Shown piece after piece: positions 23,945 through 34,829 of a DNA stretch of 64,000 nt. The position numbers were made by a program, and so were the translations under genes. The stretch lies in assembly GCA_950106755.1 (NCBI GenBank), contig OX467086.1:30026001-30090000 (forward strand), given 5' to 3'. The notes under the pieces are model-generated. The model did not search any database, was not told where the DNA came from, and saw only the letters and a program-made list of their open reading frames with translations. Origin of the DNA: Climacium dendroides (taxonomy: Eukaryota > Streptophyta > Bryopsida > Hypnales > Climaciaceae). Numbering within the stretch: position 1 is the first letter of the stretch; each line of letters opens with the position of its first letter.

Positions 23945-24397
23945 AGGTAACATTACACCTAAACTCACGCAAATAAGCTTTGTGGCATGACCGATGTGCT
24001 GTACCAAATGAACAACAATTTTCACACATTGGTGAAGAACTAAGAATCACAATGCAAGTGGTTCCATAATTTTTGGAGGCATTGTGAATTAGTTACAAAT
24101 TTTCAAAGATGCAAGGTGTAGGGTGCTAAAAGTGTCATGTCGGTGATGTCAAGATGAATTCGATGCACATGAAGAATGGCTATGGAAAAGAAGTTAAAGC
24201 AACAAAAAATGTACCCAAAATTGTTTACTTTTAAGATTGCCACCTCTACAATACTATTAATAGAAATGTACACTACTTGAAATTCACCTTCCGTTTGTCC
24301 TTGTCATGTGCTTCATTTTTAGTATCCTCCTTGTTCAGTTTTCGTTCAAAAACAGGGGTCAAATTTGAGGAGAGGTCCATTTTAGGTGTAGTTACCT
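23945..24397. mobile_element. TA-flanked MITE in the 5' flank of Kelch gene 1
   Basis: The ends AGGTAACATTACACCTAAA and TTTTAGGTGTAGTTACCT are inverted, with TA at 23943-23944 and 24398-24399. Copy 2 of the segment reads CTCTACAGTAGAACC at the matching place near 42720 with no insert. Inserted about 0.6 kb upstream of the TATA box. Confidence 0.8.
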
Positions 24398-25003
24398 TAC
24401 AGTAAAACCGTTCAGTTGATGGGGTCTATAGTAGTGCAACGAGCTTCTTCCAGAGGCCCAACCAAGGGTGAATATAAAAAAAAAAAAGACCTCCTATTTT
24501 GTGCCTTTCTATTTAGGGGCCTCACTCAAACTTTGTGAAAGAAAATCTGCATAGCAAATAAGAGGTTCCTGCGTTTTGCCCAGAGGTAAAACACGGGCCT
24601 CCGTTGCACTACTAAAGACTCGACCCGTTCAGCTTGTTCGCTTGCCTCTATTAGAACAGCACTTGCTCCAGAAAGTATAAAAAATGAAAAAAGAGATGCC
24701 TGCTCAGATGCTTAGAGTCGCGATATGAGGAGCACAATCCTCCATTTCTCAAACAGCTCTCATCGGCAACCGCTCTCACCCAATGTAACTTAGTTGGTGG
24801 ACGCTATTCGTAATTCTGAAGTAAGCTTACAATCTATCCTACTGGTATCCCTACTACTGCCATCAGGACTCACACGGGGTGTTCAGAGCTAGGGGGGGTA
24901 CAAGAGTCAGAAAGAACTGTAGAGGTGGCATCAATTTCCATTCTGGTCGTGTAGTCAACGAAGCCTCGGTAGTCGCAGACAGCTTACAGGTTTGGAGGTG
25001 AGA

Positions 25004-25010
25004 TATAAAT
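25004..25010 (+). promoter_or_regulatory. TATA box of Kelch gene 1
   Basis: TATAAAT, in a region aligned with the TATAAAA of copy 2 at 43100. It lies about 470 bp before the likely start codon, leaving room for a long leader that holds the upstream ORF. Confidence 0.55.
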
Positions 25011-25281
25011 CCAGCTCGTGGAGTCGAGAGAACTAGTCTCCCAGGTTTTCAGAGAGGGCCTTAGTTGGGCTACTTGCATAAACCAGTCTCCGAGATTCTG
25101 AGAGGGAGCCTCTCTCAGCAAAGTTTCGGGGGTGCGTGTTCCAGAATTTGGGAGGTCATTTGTGAGATTGGCTATTGGGAGCTCTATGATCCCCTGGAGA
25201 GTACTTACAGTACACTTGACTAATAACACAGTCTCTTGAGTGCATAACTTGCAAAGACCCTGCGTGTGTCGATAACTTGAG

Positions 25282-25380
25282 ATGGAGCTCTGCGTGTGTT
25301 GGGAGCTTTCAAGCTACGCCATGAGTTCTCACTACCCTGCAGAGAGAGCATTGAGCTGGAACACTCTCACAGCAGAGTAG
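25282..25380 (+). CDS. Upstream ORF of Kelch gene 1 (32 aa)
   Basis: ATG at 25282, TAG at 25378-25380. The peptide starts MELCVCWELSSYAMSSHY. All 99 bases are identical to the upstream ORF of gene 2 (43375-43473). It ends 98 bp before the first usable main ATG and lies in another frame. As the first ATG after the predicted TATA box it would be met first by scanning ribosomes, so a translational brake is a reasonable guess. Whether it is translated cannot be seen from sequence. Confidence 0.5.
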   Translation: MELCVCWELSSYAMSSHYPAERALSWNTLTAE

Positions 25381-25478
25381 AAACCCACAACTGTGAAGAG
25401 TGCCAGGATCCCGAGTTTGTGAATCTCAGCACGAAAATTGCGTCCCCAACGGCCGACTTCGTAGCTTTCAACGAGACG

Positions 25479-26642
25479 ATGAAGCGCTGCCAAGATTCCA
25501 CCGCTGAAGTGCCGCTGCTGCAAGCATCAGGCTTCACGCCCTGCCTCCCGGACGATGTTTTCCTCAATTGCTTACTGCGCGTCCCTCTCCAGTGTCACGC
25601 CAGTCTGCACTTCGTCTCCAAGTCGTTGCGCACTCTCCTCCAATCCCCAGAGTACTACGCGCAACGCCAATCCGAAGGCGCAAGCTCTTCCTTTGTGTGC
25701 ATGTTGCAAAGAACACCGACCGCAAATGAAGAAAGCGGCGAAGAAGTTGGTGACGAAGCTGGTGAGCCTGTGTTTGGGATCACGCTCTTGGACGTGGAAC
25801 ACGAGACATGGGAGCGCTTGCCAGCAGTTCCAGGCTTAGCAGGTGGCTTGCCGACGTTCTCCAAGCTCCTGTGCGTTGGACGTGAGCTGGTGGTGATGGG
25901 CGGGTGGTGGCAAAGCACTTGGGCGCCTTCCGTTTCTGTGTTTATTTACAATTTCGGGACGCAGAGATGGCGACAAGGGAAGGACATGCCGAACGCGCGC
26001 TCGTTCTTCGCGTGCGGCGTGGTCGGGTCGAAGGTCCTCCTCGCGGGAGGACACGACGGCGACAAGATAGCGCTCAAGTCGGTGGAATCTTACGACGTCG
26101 AAACCAACTCGTGGACGTCGTTGCGTAGCATGAGCTTCGAGCGCGACGAGCCGACGGGAGTCATAGTCGACGGACAATTTTATGTCGTGAGTGGATACGA
26201 GAGCGACGCGCAAGGGGTGTTCAGCGCGAGTGCGGAAATCTATGATCCGGAGACGAATTCTTGGCGAGTTCTGGAGAAGATGTGGACCCCGACGGACAGT
26301 GGAGATGTCTCTGCGAATCCGACGTCGTTGGCGTCGCTGAAGGGAAGCGTGTACGCCGTCCATGGAAATGAAGTGGTGGTGTACGATTCGGAACGCAACG
26401 CTTGGACGGCGGTGGCGAAGATGCCGGAGGAATGCGAGAAAGGGGAGATGACTTCGACGTCTATAGCTGCCACGGGGAATGAGCTCGTGATCACGGGGCT
26501 CGTGAATAAAAACGAAACGACTTCGTTGCGAACCTTGAAGTTAACCCCGCCTGTGAAGGATGGCGTGCCGCATTGGGAGCCTGTTGCTTGTAGTGAGCAG
26601 TATCTTAACCTGGCGCAGGCGTCGTGCGCGTTCGAGTTGTAG
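25479..26642 (+). CDS. F-box/Kelch-repeat protein, gene 1 (KFB/KMD-like)
   Basis: Intronless, 387 aa from the ATG at 25479. An F-box (about residues 22-67) starts LPDDVFLNCLLRVPLQ and includes SLHFVSKSLRTLLQSPEYY. Kelch repeats follow (about 105-370), with the markers GGWW, AGGHDGD, SYDVETNSWTSL and IYDPETNSWRVLEKM. Members of this family are SCF substrate receptors. The Arabidopsis relatives (At1g80440, At1g15670 group) promote turnover of type-B response regulators and phenylalanine ammonia-lyase; whether that holds here is inference. The frame stays open upstream to 25281 but has no ATG there. The codon that is ATG in gene 2 (43548) is ACG in this copy, so the protein probably starts eight residues later. 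About twenty residues differ from gene 2 over the shared frame. The GC-rich coding stretch contrasts with its AT-rich surroundings. Confidence 0.92.
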   Translation: MKRCQDSTAEVPLLQASGFTPCLPDDVFLNCLLRVPLQCHASLHFVSKSLRTLLQSPEYYAQRQSEGASSSFVCMLQRTPTANEESGEEVGDEAGEPVFGITLLDVEHETWERLPAVPGLAGGLPTFSKLLCVGRELVVMGGWWQSTWAPSVSVFIYNFGTQRWRQGKDMPNARSFFACGVVGSKVLLAGGHDGDKIALKSVESYDVETNSWTSLRSMSFERDEPTGVIVDGQFYVVSGYESDAQGVFSASAEIYDPETNSWRVLEKMWTPTDSGDVSANPTSLASLKGSVYAVHGNEVVVYDSERNAWTAVAKMPEECEKGEMTSTSIAATGNELVITGLVNKNETTSLRTLKLTPPVKDGVPHWEPVACSEQYLNLAQASCAFEL

Positions 26643-26749
26643 CGTTTTCAGTGGTTTAGGGCTTAGCGATCTGAGAGCAGTAGTGGTTGTACAGTGTACA
26701 GTACAGTAGACGCATACAAGTGGGAGGCCTTTTTTTCGTGCCTGTCCTG

Positions 26750-27250
26750 GTGCTTTCTATCAGGGGCTTCAATCGTAATAGCGTTTGTGGTGCACCGCGC
26801 CTTTTCCAATTGGTGTTGTTGCACTGAATCTTATTAAAGCAACTGATGTTTTTTCGAATTGGAATTGTAGCGCCATCCCTGACTGCCTGTTTCTTACTCT
26901 CTCTGTGTCTGTTTTTGAGCTGGATTGGATGGAAATTGTGCGTGTTGGATGAAGTGAGGGTGGTCAGTTTTGGACGCATTGATGCATTTCGTTCGAAATT
27001 GGAACTCTGTTTGAAGGGCTTCAGAATCTGAGAGACGCTGTTTGTTGCCACTCCTTTTGCTTCAATCAGGAGCTTCAAGCGCAACTGCGTTTGTTGATTT
27101 CCCAGTACACTGGAAGTTAGTGTGGAGCATTGCAATCTATCTTGTAAGCAGCTGAATTTTTTTTCGATCTTCAGTTGTAGCTCCGTCTTTGGTGTCGATT
27201 TCAAGCTGTATTGCATGCAAATTGTGCGGGTTTGATGAAGTGCAGTGCAA
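26750..27250. repeat. Degenerate tandem repeat of about 300 bp after Kelch gene 1
   Basis: AGGAGCTTCAAGCGCAACTG-type text occurs near 26762 and 27068, and GCTGGATTGGATGGAAATTGTG-type text near 26919 and 27205. Probably covers the 3' UTR and beyond. Confidence 0.7.
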
Positions 27251-27260
27251 GTTTGATGAG

Positions 27261-27872
27261 TCTGAATTCATGGTAGTCTAGTAAACTGAATTTTTGAGGT
27301 GGAATTCATTGCTTGGAAGGCTAGGTAGTAAAAAACTTCCCCTTGAGCTCTTCTAAGAGGGTGTTTTTTGACATAACACTCGTAACAAGATAAACGGTAA
27401 CCATTCCATAAAAATAAACTTTAGGAGACCCAATCAAATAAGTTAAATTAAGTTACAACAATAGACTTTGACTTGAGTCAATTTGTGTATGGGGATGCAC
27501 AAATGAATGCCACGTTGACAATGCCAATCACAGCAAGTCCACAAGTGGCTCTAATTTTCCTCTCCAGTCGATAAGCTGACCCCCAAAACATGCGCAAGCA
27601 CTCACTGGGTGCACTGGATGCGTTATGAAAGTGGCATTCCATCTTCTACTATCCACAAGTACCAGTTTGCCCTGTGCGGTTGAACAGTCAAAAGCAAAAT
27701 AAAATTAATTTAAAAAAAAAATTTACTCATAAAAAATTTGAAATTCAAAATCTTTTATTGTTATGTATCTAAGCAAAGCCTGTGCATCCCTCTTCACTGA
27801 GAGCTTATATGCACCCGGGAGACTCATGAGATCTCACCATAAGAAACAAACAAAACAAATTGCCTATCTCAA
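27261..27872. other. Gene-free spacer
   Basis: No recognisable coding sequence or repeat family. A short A-rich tract lies near 27710. Confidence 0.5.
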
Positions 27873-28823
27873 CCCCTAAAGGATTGAGGGGGGGAGACAT
27901 TGTCAAAAATTGTGGTTTTGGGGTATGCTATTCAAAAATGAAAGTTGAAACTTTTTTTTGAAACTTCAACCATACAAAACTAAAGTATACTATTTTACCA
28001 AGATGTGAAAAAAAATTCAAACCATTTGACCATGCAGATCAAATGATTATAATGTTTGAAGTTGGAAAAGAAATGTTTTTTCATTCCTACAAAACAAGGT
28101 TAGCAAACTTCGGGCCTTCTTGGAGTAAAATTTTTGCTCTACACAAAAATGAGGATTTTGACCATTCATAAGTATATGATGTTAGGTTAACTAATGAATA
28201 ATTTTAAAAACAACCAAGATGTCTAGTTTACACTAAATCACCCTGCAATGCAAGGAGGTTATATAAATTGTCAATACACTAGTCATTTTTTGATGATTTC
28301 TGGTGCAATGACAATATATTTTGTTTGTCATTTGAATAGTGGGAAGTTAAGGACAAAAATTTAGAATATGTCGAAAAAATTTCAAGAATTTTGACTTTAC
28401 AGATTACAAGATAATAGGGCTTGAAGTTAGAAGAGAATGTTTTTTCTTGAAATTATCTGAATATAGCTAACAAAATTTGACTCCTCTTAGAATAAGATTT
28501 GAGGATTAGAATTTGTTTATTTTTGGACACATGTATGCCATGTTTTATGAGTTGGATACATGCCAAATTTCAAAACTTGATGAACTTCTTTGCAAAAGAT
28601 TCTCCAAAAATTTCCAAATTGCCTAAGCTGTCTAAAAAGTTTAGAGCAATATATCTTCTGATCTGGACATTTGACTTAAAAAAATAGTTTTTCACCAAGG
28701 AGGTACGTGTTCACACATGATTGCATCCAAATTCCATGAACATTTGACCAAAAATGACTTTGTAGGGACCTACCCAAAATTTCTTGTGTACGTTGAATAA
28801 GCGCTTGGTCTATCCTTTAGGGG
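27873..28823. mobile_element. TTAA-family element, 951 bp
   Basis: Ends CCCCTAAAGGAT and ATCCTTTAGGGG are perfect inverted repeats. They are flanked by TCAA (27869-27872) and TTAA (28824-28827). The interior shares GACCATGCAGATCAAATGAT and neighbouring text with 8793-9760. No coding frame. Confidence 0.8.
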
Positions 28824-29390
28824 TTAATGGATGGAAGTTAGTCTCTTTTGAAGTCTTAGAAAAATCATGAAATATTAACAATCCATGGCAAAAAAGAAAT
28901 CATTGATGATAAATGGACAAGACATGGGTCTCATGTAATATAAGAAAATATATGATCTATTGAATACTTGAATAACATTTGAAAGGTAAAAAATTTCAAC
29001 TACAGAGTGATGATTGTTTGGAAGACTAGACATTCAAATTTGGAAGCAGGATAGCGAGTAAGATCTTCCAATGAATAGACGATGTACATCGAAGTATCTT
29101 GAAAATTCCACTTTTTCTCACACCTCTCATTAGCCTTGACATATTCCATCAAAACCATAGTCAAAGTTGACCAAGCTGACGTGAGTCTAAAACTGCCCAC
29201 TACGTTCTGAGGATCGTTTGCTGAGCAAACGAGCAAACGTAGAAGTGACGAAAGGAACGTCACAATTTTTAACTTTATCGTGACGTGGTGAGGGTGCGGA
29301 GCCCATTTTCCTCAAACTGGGCGCGGCAGGCAAAATGTGACGCTGCGTAGGCGACTGGCGCGGCTGGTGGTGATGCTCTAACACTTGTTT
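28824..29390. other. Spacer without a recognised gene
   Basis: 29180-29390 is richer in GC than its surroundings and has an open frame of about 70 codons on the minus strand, but no domain or context supports a gene. Confidence 0.45.
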
Positions 29391-29640
29391 GACTGAATGA
29401 GTGCGCAAATCAGCTTTTCAAAACGATGTCATTCTGATGCAAGGAAGTCGTTCTGAGGATCGTGCTTGCAAGTTTCCTATCATTCCTTGACTTCTTGTTG
29501 TATAATTGGAGACAATCCAAGTAGGGCATACAGTGCTGCATGTCGACTGACTATTTTCAACCTTCCACAGTAACTTAGTGCAAGTTGGGGCCTATTCGCT
29601 ATCGACATCCATCCATGTGTAGAGTGCGGATGAAACCCCA
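29391..29640. repeat. Dispersed repeat C, copy 2
   Basis: Matches 1995-2310 from GAATGAGTGCGCAAA to GTGTAGAGTGCGGATGAAAC, with deletions. Confidence 0.65.
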
Positions 29641-30195
29641 CTTATCGTTCACGTACATGTGTGTACCCCATTTATCGTTTGTACATGAACACAAGCTTCT
29701 ATCACGCTTCTCTCCAGGCCGACCGTCGCAGATAGTCTGTCCAGCCGCAACCAAGCACTCCACGATCTGAGTGGTGCTCGATCAAATCCCAGTCCAGAAA
29801 CGAACTGAAAAACAGCAAACTACTGTTGGAAACAACCGCAACTTAAAACATAAACCAAAAGTTAGAGATGACTTAACTGCGCATACAGCTTAGTACAATC
29901 CAGCCCACAAGTTCAGATCAGCAGCAGCCGGCAAGCCTACCATTGGCGATCGTGAGTCCATACTCTTACGCCCAAAACAGACCAATCTTGTGTGCCTCAA
30001 AAAACGGAAAATCGAAAAAATCAAACTTAGACTCTCTGACCACCACTCTAGACTCGGATGGTCACCATCTAACTGCACCAATCCACAAAATTACGGTGAA
30101 TTTTTTTCATTATTTTATGAATTCCGGAAATTCATGGAACAGACTTGACTCCAGTGAGCGTCCAAGTCACTCACCTCGAGTCCAACTAATCCACA
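29641..30195. other. Spacer without a recognised gene
   Basis: Moderate GC. Overlapping open frames on both strands near 29890-30290 run into a MITE and show no known domain. Confidence 0.45.
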
Positions 30196-30421
30196 CTACA
30201 GTACAGTGCCCTGTAGAAAGTAGGGTAACCCCTGTGACTATATTGCATGCTGATCTTTGCACTGTACAAACATATATTCAGAACTAGATGTTTCTAAATG
30301 TCTACAGCTTTTTACTGAATGCAAAAAACTGATTCATGATCTGCTCATGATGTAGGATTGGCCATTGCATTTTCAAACTTTGCAGAGGTTACCTTACTTT
30401 CTAGAGGGCACTGCACAGTAG
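30196..30421. mobile_element. MITE with 40-bp inverted ends
   Basis: The left end CAGTGCCCTGTAGAAAGTAG with GGTAACCCCTG is mirrored at the right by CTTTCTAGAGGGCACTG preceded by GAGGTTACC. ACAGTA stands just outside both ends, a possible hAT-like duplication, but its exact length is unclear. About 226 bp. Confidence 0.75.
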
Positions 30422-30781
30422 TAGTAAGCTTACCTGGGTTTGCTTAATTATTACTGTAACGCGTACATACCCATTCATTGCAAAAAGTTCCCCCGTTTGT
30501 CGAATGAGAGCCTATACAAAGGCTCCGGAGTGAGTCTGGACACACATTTCATGGCTTTTGTCTCCCAATTCCAAGCTCTCCAAAAGGGAACGGAAATGCA
30601 AATAGTTCATTTACTTTTTCGAGTACTGTATGTATCAATTCTCCCGTGAGCGAGACTGCTGCGAGAGTAGTATTTGTGTGTCTGTCCCTACTACTGTAGT
30701 GTAATAAGAGTCCTACTGTAACTGGTCAAGGTGATGATAGTATCGCCGTGGCGAAGGCGATGTCTGTCTGTCTGGAATTCA
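30422..30781. other. Spacer without a recognised gene
   Basis: No domain or repeat recognised. The open frame of 69 codons at 30440-30649 has no support. Confidence 0.45.
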
Positions 30782-31528
30782 TGGATAAATTAATCAAATT
30801 AGGGTTACCACATTGCGAAGGGAAAGGTCAGGACTGTATAAGTTACAGTGTCGTTGAATTACGGGACGCAACCCCCGCCACTAGAAGTACCGGAAGGAGC
30901 TGATTCCGCGTTGAATCGTCAGTTCAGAACTGAACTGCTGCGAGAAGCGACCTCAAGCACTAGAAGGCATTACCTCAAGCAGAAGAAGGCATTGTTAATT
31001 TTCTGCCCTCTAGAAAGATAGAAATGATGGGCAGTGCAATTTTTTTTAAATTTTTTCCCTTGAATTCAAATCACTATGAGTTTTGGAAGCCAATAGTTAT
31101 ATCCAACATATAGAGTCTTTCATAACTGCTCATTCCAAGACTACTACTTGTTGACTTTGGCACCCAAAATTATAGACGTGTCACGATACTCCCTTGCCCA
31201 CAGTGCTACTACAACCAAGAAAATTTATTTGAAAACCAAGGACATGTGTCATGATATGCCACCATTTTCAATATCTCATGCTTTTAATTTTTGTAACACT
31301 TGGCAATCATGTCCTATCTTGATACTAACATTACTCCAAGATGTCAAACTTTGAACCTTGTTATGACCATCCTAAAAACTAATCACGGAAATGAATACAA
31401 GCCTTTGCTGGAATCTACACCCCTATTGGTTGTTTGATGATGGGTCTTAGTTGCACTAGAAGAAAAACATGTCCAACACAACTGGCTACTATGCAATTAG
31501 TGTCCTATATAACTATCTTGCAACTGTA

Positions 31529-32496
31529 CACTAGAAGAAAAACGTGTCCATTACAACCAACTAAAATGCAACTATGTGTCTTATACAACTGTCCTGCAAC
31601 TACAATTCTTTGTATTTGCACCAACTTTGACATAGTTACATTGTAATTGCAAAATAGTTGCAAAATGTATTTACACTTACGGGAATGTAATAAAAGAGTT
31701 GGTGTGAGGTATTTTACATCCAATATTCATCACAATTGTCCATGTGGACAATTTTACATTTTGTAGAGTCCGATGTGTCTATATAATTTTAATTCAATAG
31801 CAATTCAACTAAAGTGCAACTAGACTACAATTGCAATTACTATTAAGTCTTTTATTAATTATTTCATATCAATTGTCAAGAATACAATTAGGTTGGACTA
31901 TAAGAATTGTAAGTTATAGCATTCTTGTGTTATAAATTTTGATAATGAAATTCTAGTATTTATATATTTTGTAGATTTCTACAACTTATAGGTTTCTATA
32001 AGTTATAAATTTACACAATTTGTAGATTTCTATAATCTACAAAAATTTATAAATATTTAATATCTAAGATATTTTTAAATTTGGTGATCTAAAAAAAGAT
32101 AGATTTGAAATTTTGAATCTACAAATGTTTGAAATTAAAATTTCAAAATCTACAAGTCTATGAATTGTAGACAAGTTGTAAATAAGTTGCAAACCAAGTA
32201 CATTAGTTGCAAACTAGTTGCACATCAATCACAAACTAGTTGCATGCCAATCACAAACAAATTGTATACAAATAACTTCCACGTAAGCAACTACATCAGA
32301 AGAGTTCATTGGCAAACTTTCAAGTATATAGTCAAATGATAAACAACTTTGAACTTTTTTGCAACTGCTTTGCAACTAGTGCAACTTGTCCACTGCAACT
32401 ACGGACTCTAAATTGTCACCTATTTGCAAACGGCCCATGCAACTACAAAACTAGTTGCAAACAGTAGTTGCAGAAACCCCTCGTTTTCTTATAGTG
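31529..32496. mobile_element. Nested CACTA-type element, 968 bp, target duplication GTA
   Basis: Starts CACTAGAAGAAAAACGTG and ends CGTTTTCTTATAGTG, flanked by GTA (31526-31528 and 32497-32499). It belongs to the same family as its host and carries the same GTTGCAA-rich ends. Confidence 0.85.
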
Positions 32497-32727
32497 GTAA
32501 AACCTCTCTATTAGCGCCAAATCTAAAGTAATTATTTTATGTCGTTTTACTCCATTGATACATCATTTTAGTTGCAAAGTAGTCAATCTATAGTTGCAAA
32601 AAACGACTAGGAAACAACTAGGAAAAGATTGCAATTGTAAAATGACCACAGTTGTTTCCTAGTTGCTTTCTAGTCGTTTTTAGGTCACTTTCTAGTCATA
32701 CACTAGTTGTTTCTTAGTTGTTTCCTA

Positions 32728-32869
32728 TAGTACTAGAAAATTCAACTTTTTTATTAATTTAGTTGCATAGATTTGATTTATTTTTTTGTTGATTTGAATA
32801 GAAATCAATAGAAAAGAAAACCAAATGAATGTGACCAAATCAACAAAAAAACTGAACTTTCTAGTAGTG
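32728..32869. mobile_element. Degenerate CACTA-type MITE
   Basis: The right end AACTTTCTAGTAGTG is intact. The left end TACTAGAAAATTCAAC has lost the CAC start. The interior has GTTGATTTG and CAAATCAAC arms like the MITE at 15992. No clear target duplication. Confidence 0.6.
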
Positions 32870-33604
32870 AAGCTAGTTGTTTTCTAGTCGCTTTTTCGTT
32901 GTACACTAGTTTCTTAGTCATTTTTTAGTTGTATCCTAATTGCTTCCAAAGTTCATTCTCATTTGTCTTGTGTCAATTGTCCCATATCAATTGTAAAAAG
33001 TACCATTAGGTTAAACATATAAGACTTGTAAGTTGTAGTCTTATGCAATGAATTTTGTTGATTGAATTCTAAGATTTTTACAATTTATAGATTTCTATAG
33101 AGTATAGATATCTACAATTTGTAGAAATCTAAAAATATTTAAAATTGAAGATATTTTAAAATCTATAAAATTGTAAGGTTACCTAAACCAATGAAATCTA
33201 TTAAATATAAATATTTAAATTTTTGAAATCTAAAAAGAAGGTAAATCTAAAATTCTAAAATCTAGAAAAAAGATAGTTTTGAAATTTTGCAATCTACAAA
33301 TCATTGAGATTAATAATTTAAAATCTATAAATATATAAGTTGCAAATAAGTTGCAGATGAATCACAAATGAGGTATGACTTTTGCAATTGGTATACCTTT
33401 TTCTTATATTTTGGGGTGTCCACTGCGACTAGAATTCTCCAAATTATCACTAATCGTAAACTAGTCACAAATGTCCTATACAACTGAAAAACTAGTTGCA
33501 TAGTGTAATTGCAAAAAACTTCATTTTTTTCTAGTGTTGATAATGGATGGTTCTACCACAGGAAGATTTAAAATTGTTAATTCACTCAAGCTCAATTAAT
33601 GTGC

Positions 33605-34105
33605 ATTATTAATGCAAAAACTACATTTTTTGAGCTCATCGTGACAAATTGATTTCATTACAACTCCCTAGTGAGCTCAAAAAAATGATTTAAATTAATT
33701 TTTATACACCCCTCATTGAGCTCAAAAAAAACAATTTAAAATAAATTTTTTCATTATCCCCCTTTCATCTCACCTATTTGTAGTTTCCAAGTGAAGGTAG
33801 AGGTACCAATCAATATGGGATATATCATGAGGGTCATATTCCAATCCATATCCATATATCACTCCAGATCCGTATCCCTAATTCATATCTATATATATAT
33901 CTATATATATCTATATATCTATATATCTATGTATATGTATATAACTCCAGGTCCATATTTGTATATCATATCCACATTTTGTATTTTTTAAGATCAATGG
34001 CATTGGAGGGGGGAGGGGTTTTTTCTTTAATAAAAAACGGTGGCCTGTGATTTTTGGAGGAGGGGAGAGAAGAAATGGTAGTTTTTGCATCTTTTTGTTT
34101 CATTG
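33605..34105. other. Insert of unknown type with a TATATC microsatellite
   Basis: Absent from the matching place in block A (near 11822). Contains inverted GAGCTCA words near 33633 and 33693, and a TATATC/TATATG tract at about 33885-33952. No gene seen. Confidence 0.55.
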
Positions 34106-34710
34106 TGTTGAAATTGTGATTAGAGGTTATTTGTTACTTGTAGACAAATGAAAATCATAGAATTCACTACTAAAATTGTATTATTATTGTTTTACCAACT
34201 ATATATACAAGATGACAAGAAGTTTTTTTTTTCTTGATAAAAAAATACTTTATTCAATTCAAAGATGATCTTTACATAAGGTATTTTGAATTAGTCTAGG
34301 GATGATTCACTACAACAATGGCAGTGTTTTATGACTGCATAATTATGACTGAGGATGATTGGTGACTGCTTGTAGTCATATTTTTGAAGGTAAAAAAAAT
34401 ATGACTGCAAATGTGACTGCGAGTCATATTCTAGCCTTATACATCATGGCCGTATAGTATATGGCCATTGGGAACACCAAAATACTTCATAGAGAACGGT
34501 AGGGAACATATTTAGAGAACGTCCAGTCATATTTTCTAGTCATATTTTGCAATCACATCTCTATAATAGTAAGATTTTTTTAGGGCAGCCCAAAAATAAT
34601 TTGAGTAGGGAATATATTTAGAAAGTACCTAGTCATATTTTTCCATATAGGATTTTTTTGTAGTCATATTTTTTTTAAATCATTTTTTTGTAGTTGCCAC
34701 TAATTTAGAA

Positions 34711-34800
34711 TTTTGAAACCCTAGCCGCCACAAAATAGGGTTTTGAAACCCTAGCCGCCACAAAATTAGGGTTTTGAAACCCTAGCCGCCACTTTTTGTA
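34711..34800. repeat. Three 30-bp repeats containing telo-box motifs
   Basis: TTTTGAAACCCTAGCCGCCA is repeated three times. AAACCCTA is the plant telo-box usually found upstream of ribosomal and translation genes, so this may be captured promoter or leader sequence inside the CACTA element. Confidence 0.75.
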
Positions 34801-34829
34801 GCCACTCTTCTTTTTGCCCCTTCTTCTTT

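Larger units (their letters stand above)
23525..27260. repeat. Segmental duplication, copy 1 (carries F-box/Kelch gene 1)
   Basis: Paralogous to 42345-45350 in the same orientation, offset about 18.1 kb at the gene. The match covers the 5' flank (CCAGCCTCGCCATAAA, CAGACGATCT, GCACTTGCTCCAGAAAGTAT), promoter, leader, coding sequence and 3' flank. The main length difference is the 453-bp MITE at 23945-24397 and further extra sequence up to about 24620 that copy 2 lacks. Confidence 0.9.
31454..33536. mobile_element. CACTA-type non-autonomous element, 2083 bp, target duplication TTG
   Basis: The ends are CACTAGAAGAAAAAC and TTTTTTTCTAGTG. TTG stands at 31451-31453 and 33537-33539. The interior is rich in AGTTGCAA/TTGCAACT words, typical of subterminal transposase-binding repeats. 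It hosts two smaller elements and has no coding sequence. Confidence 0.85.

Noticed and set aside
25296..25478. N-terminal extension of Kelch gene 1 from a GTG
   Set aside because: There is no ATG in this frame before 25479, so a nuclear plant gene would not normally start there. Kept only as a remark on possible non-AUG initiation.
26656..27216. 186-codon minus-strand frame after Kelch gene 1 (related to frames at 44698-45232)
   Set aside because: It lies in the repeated 3' flank. The gene 2 counterpart is broken into two frames, so the frame is not preserved.
29187..29408. Open frame in a locally GC-richer stretch
   Set aside because: No domain, no splice partners and no promoter signs; kept as unassigned spacer.
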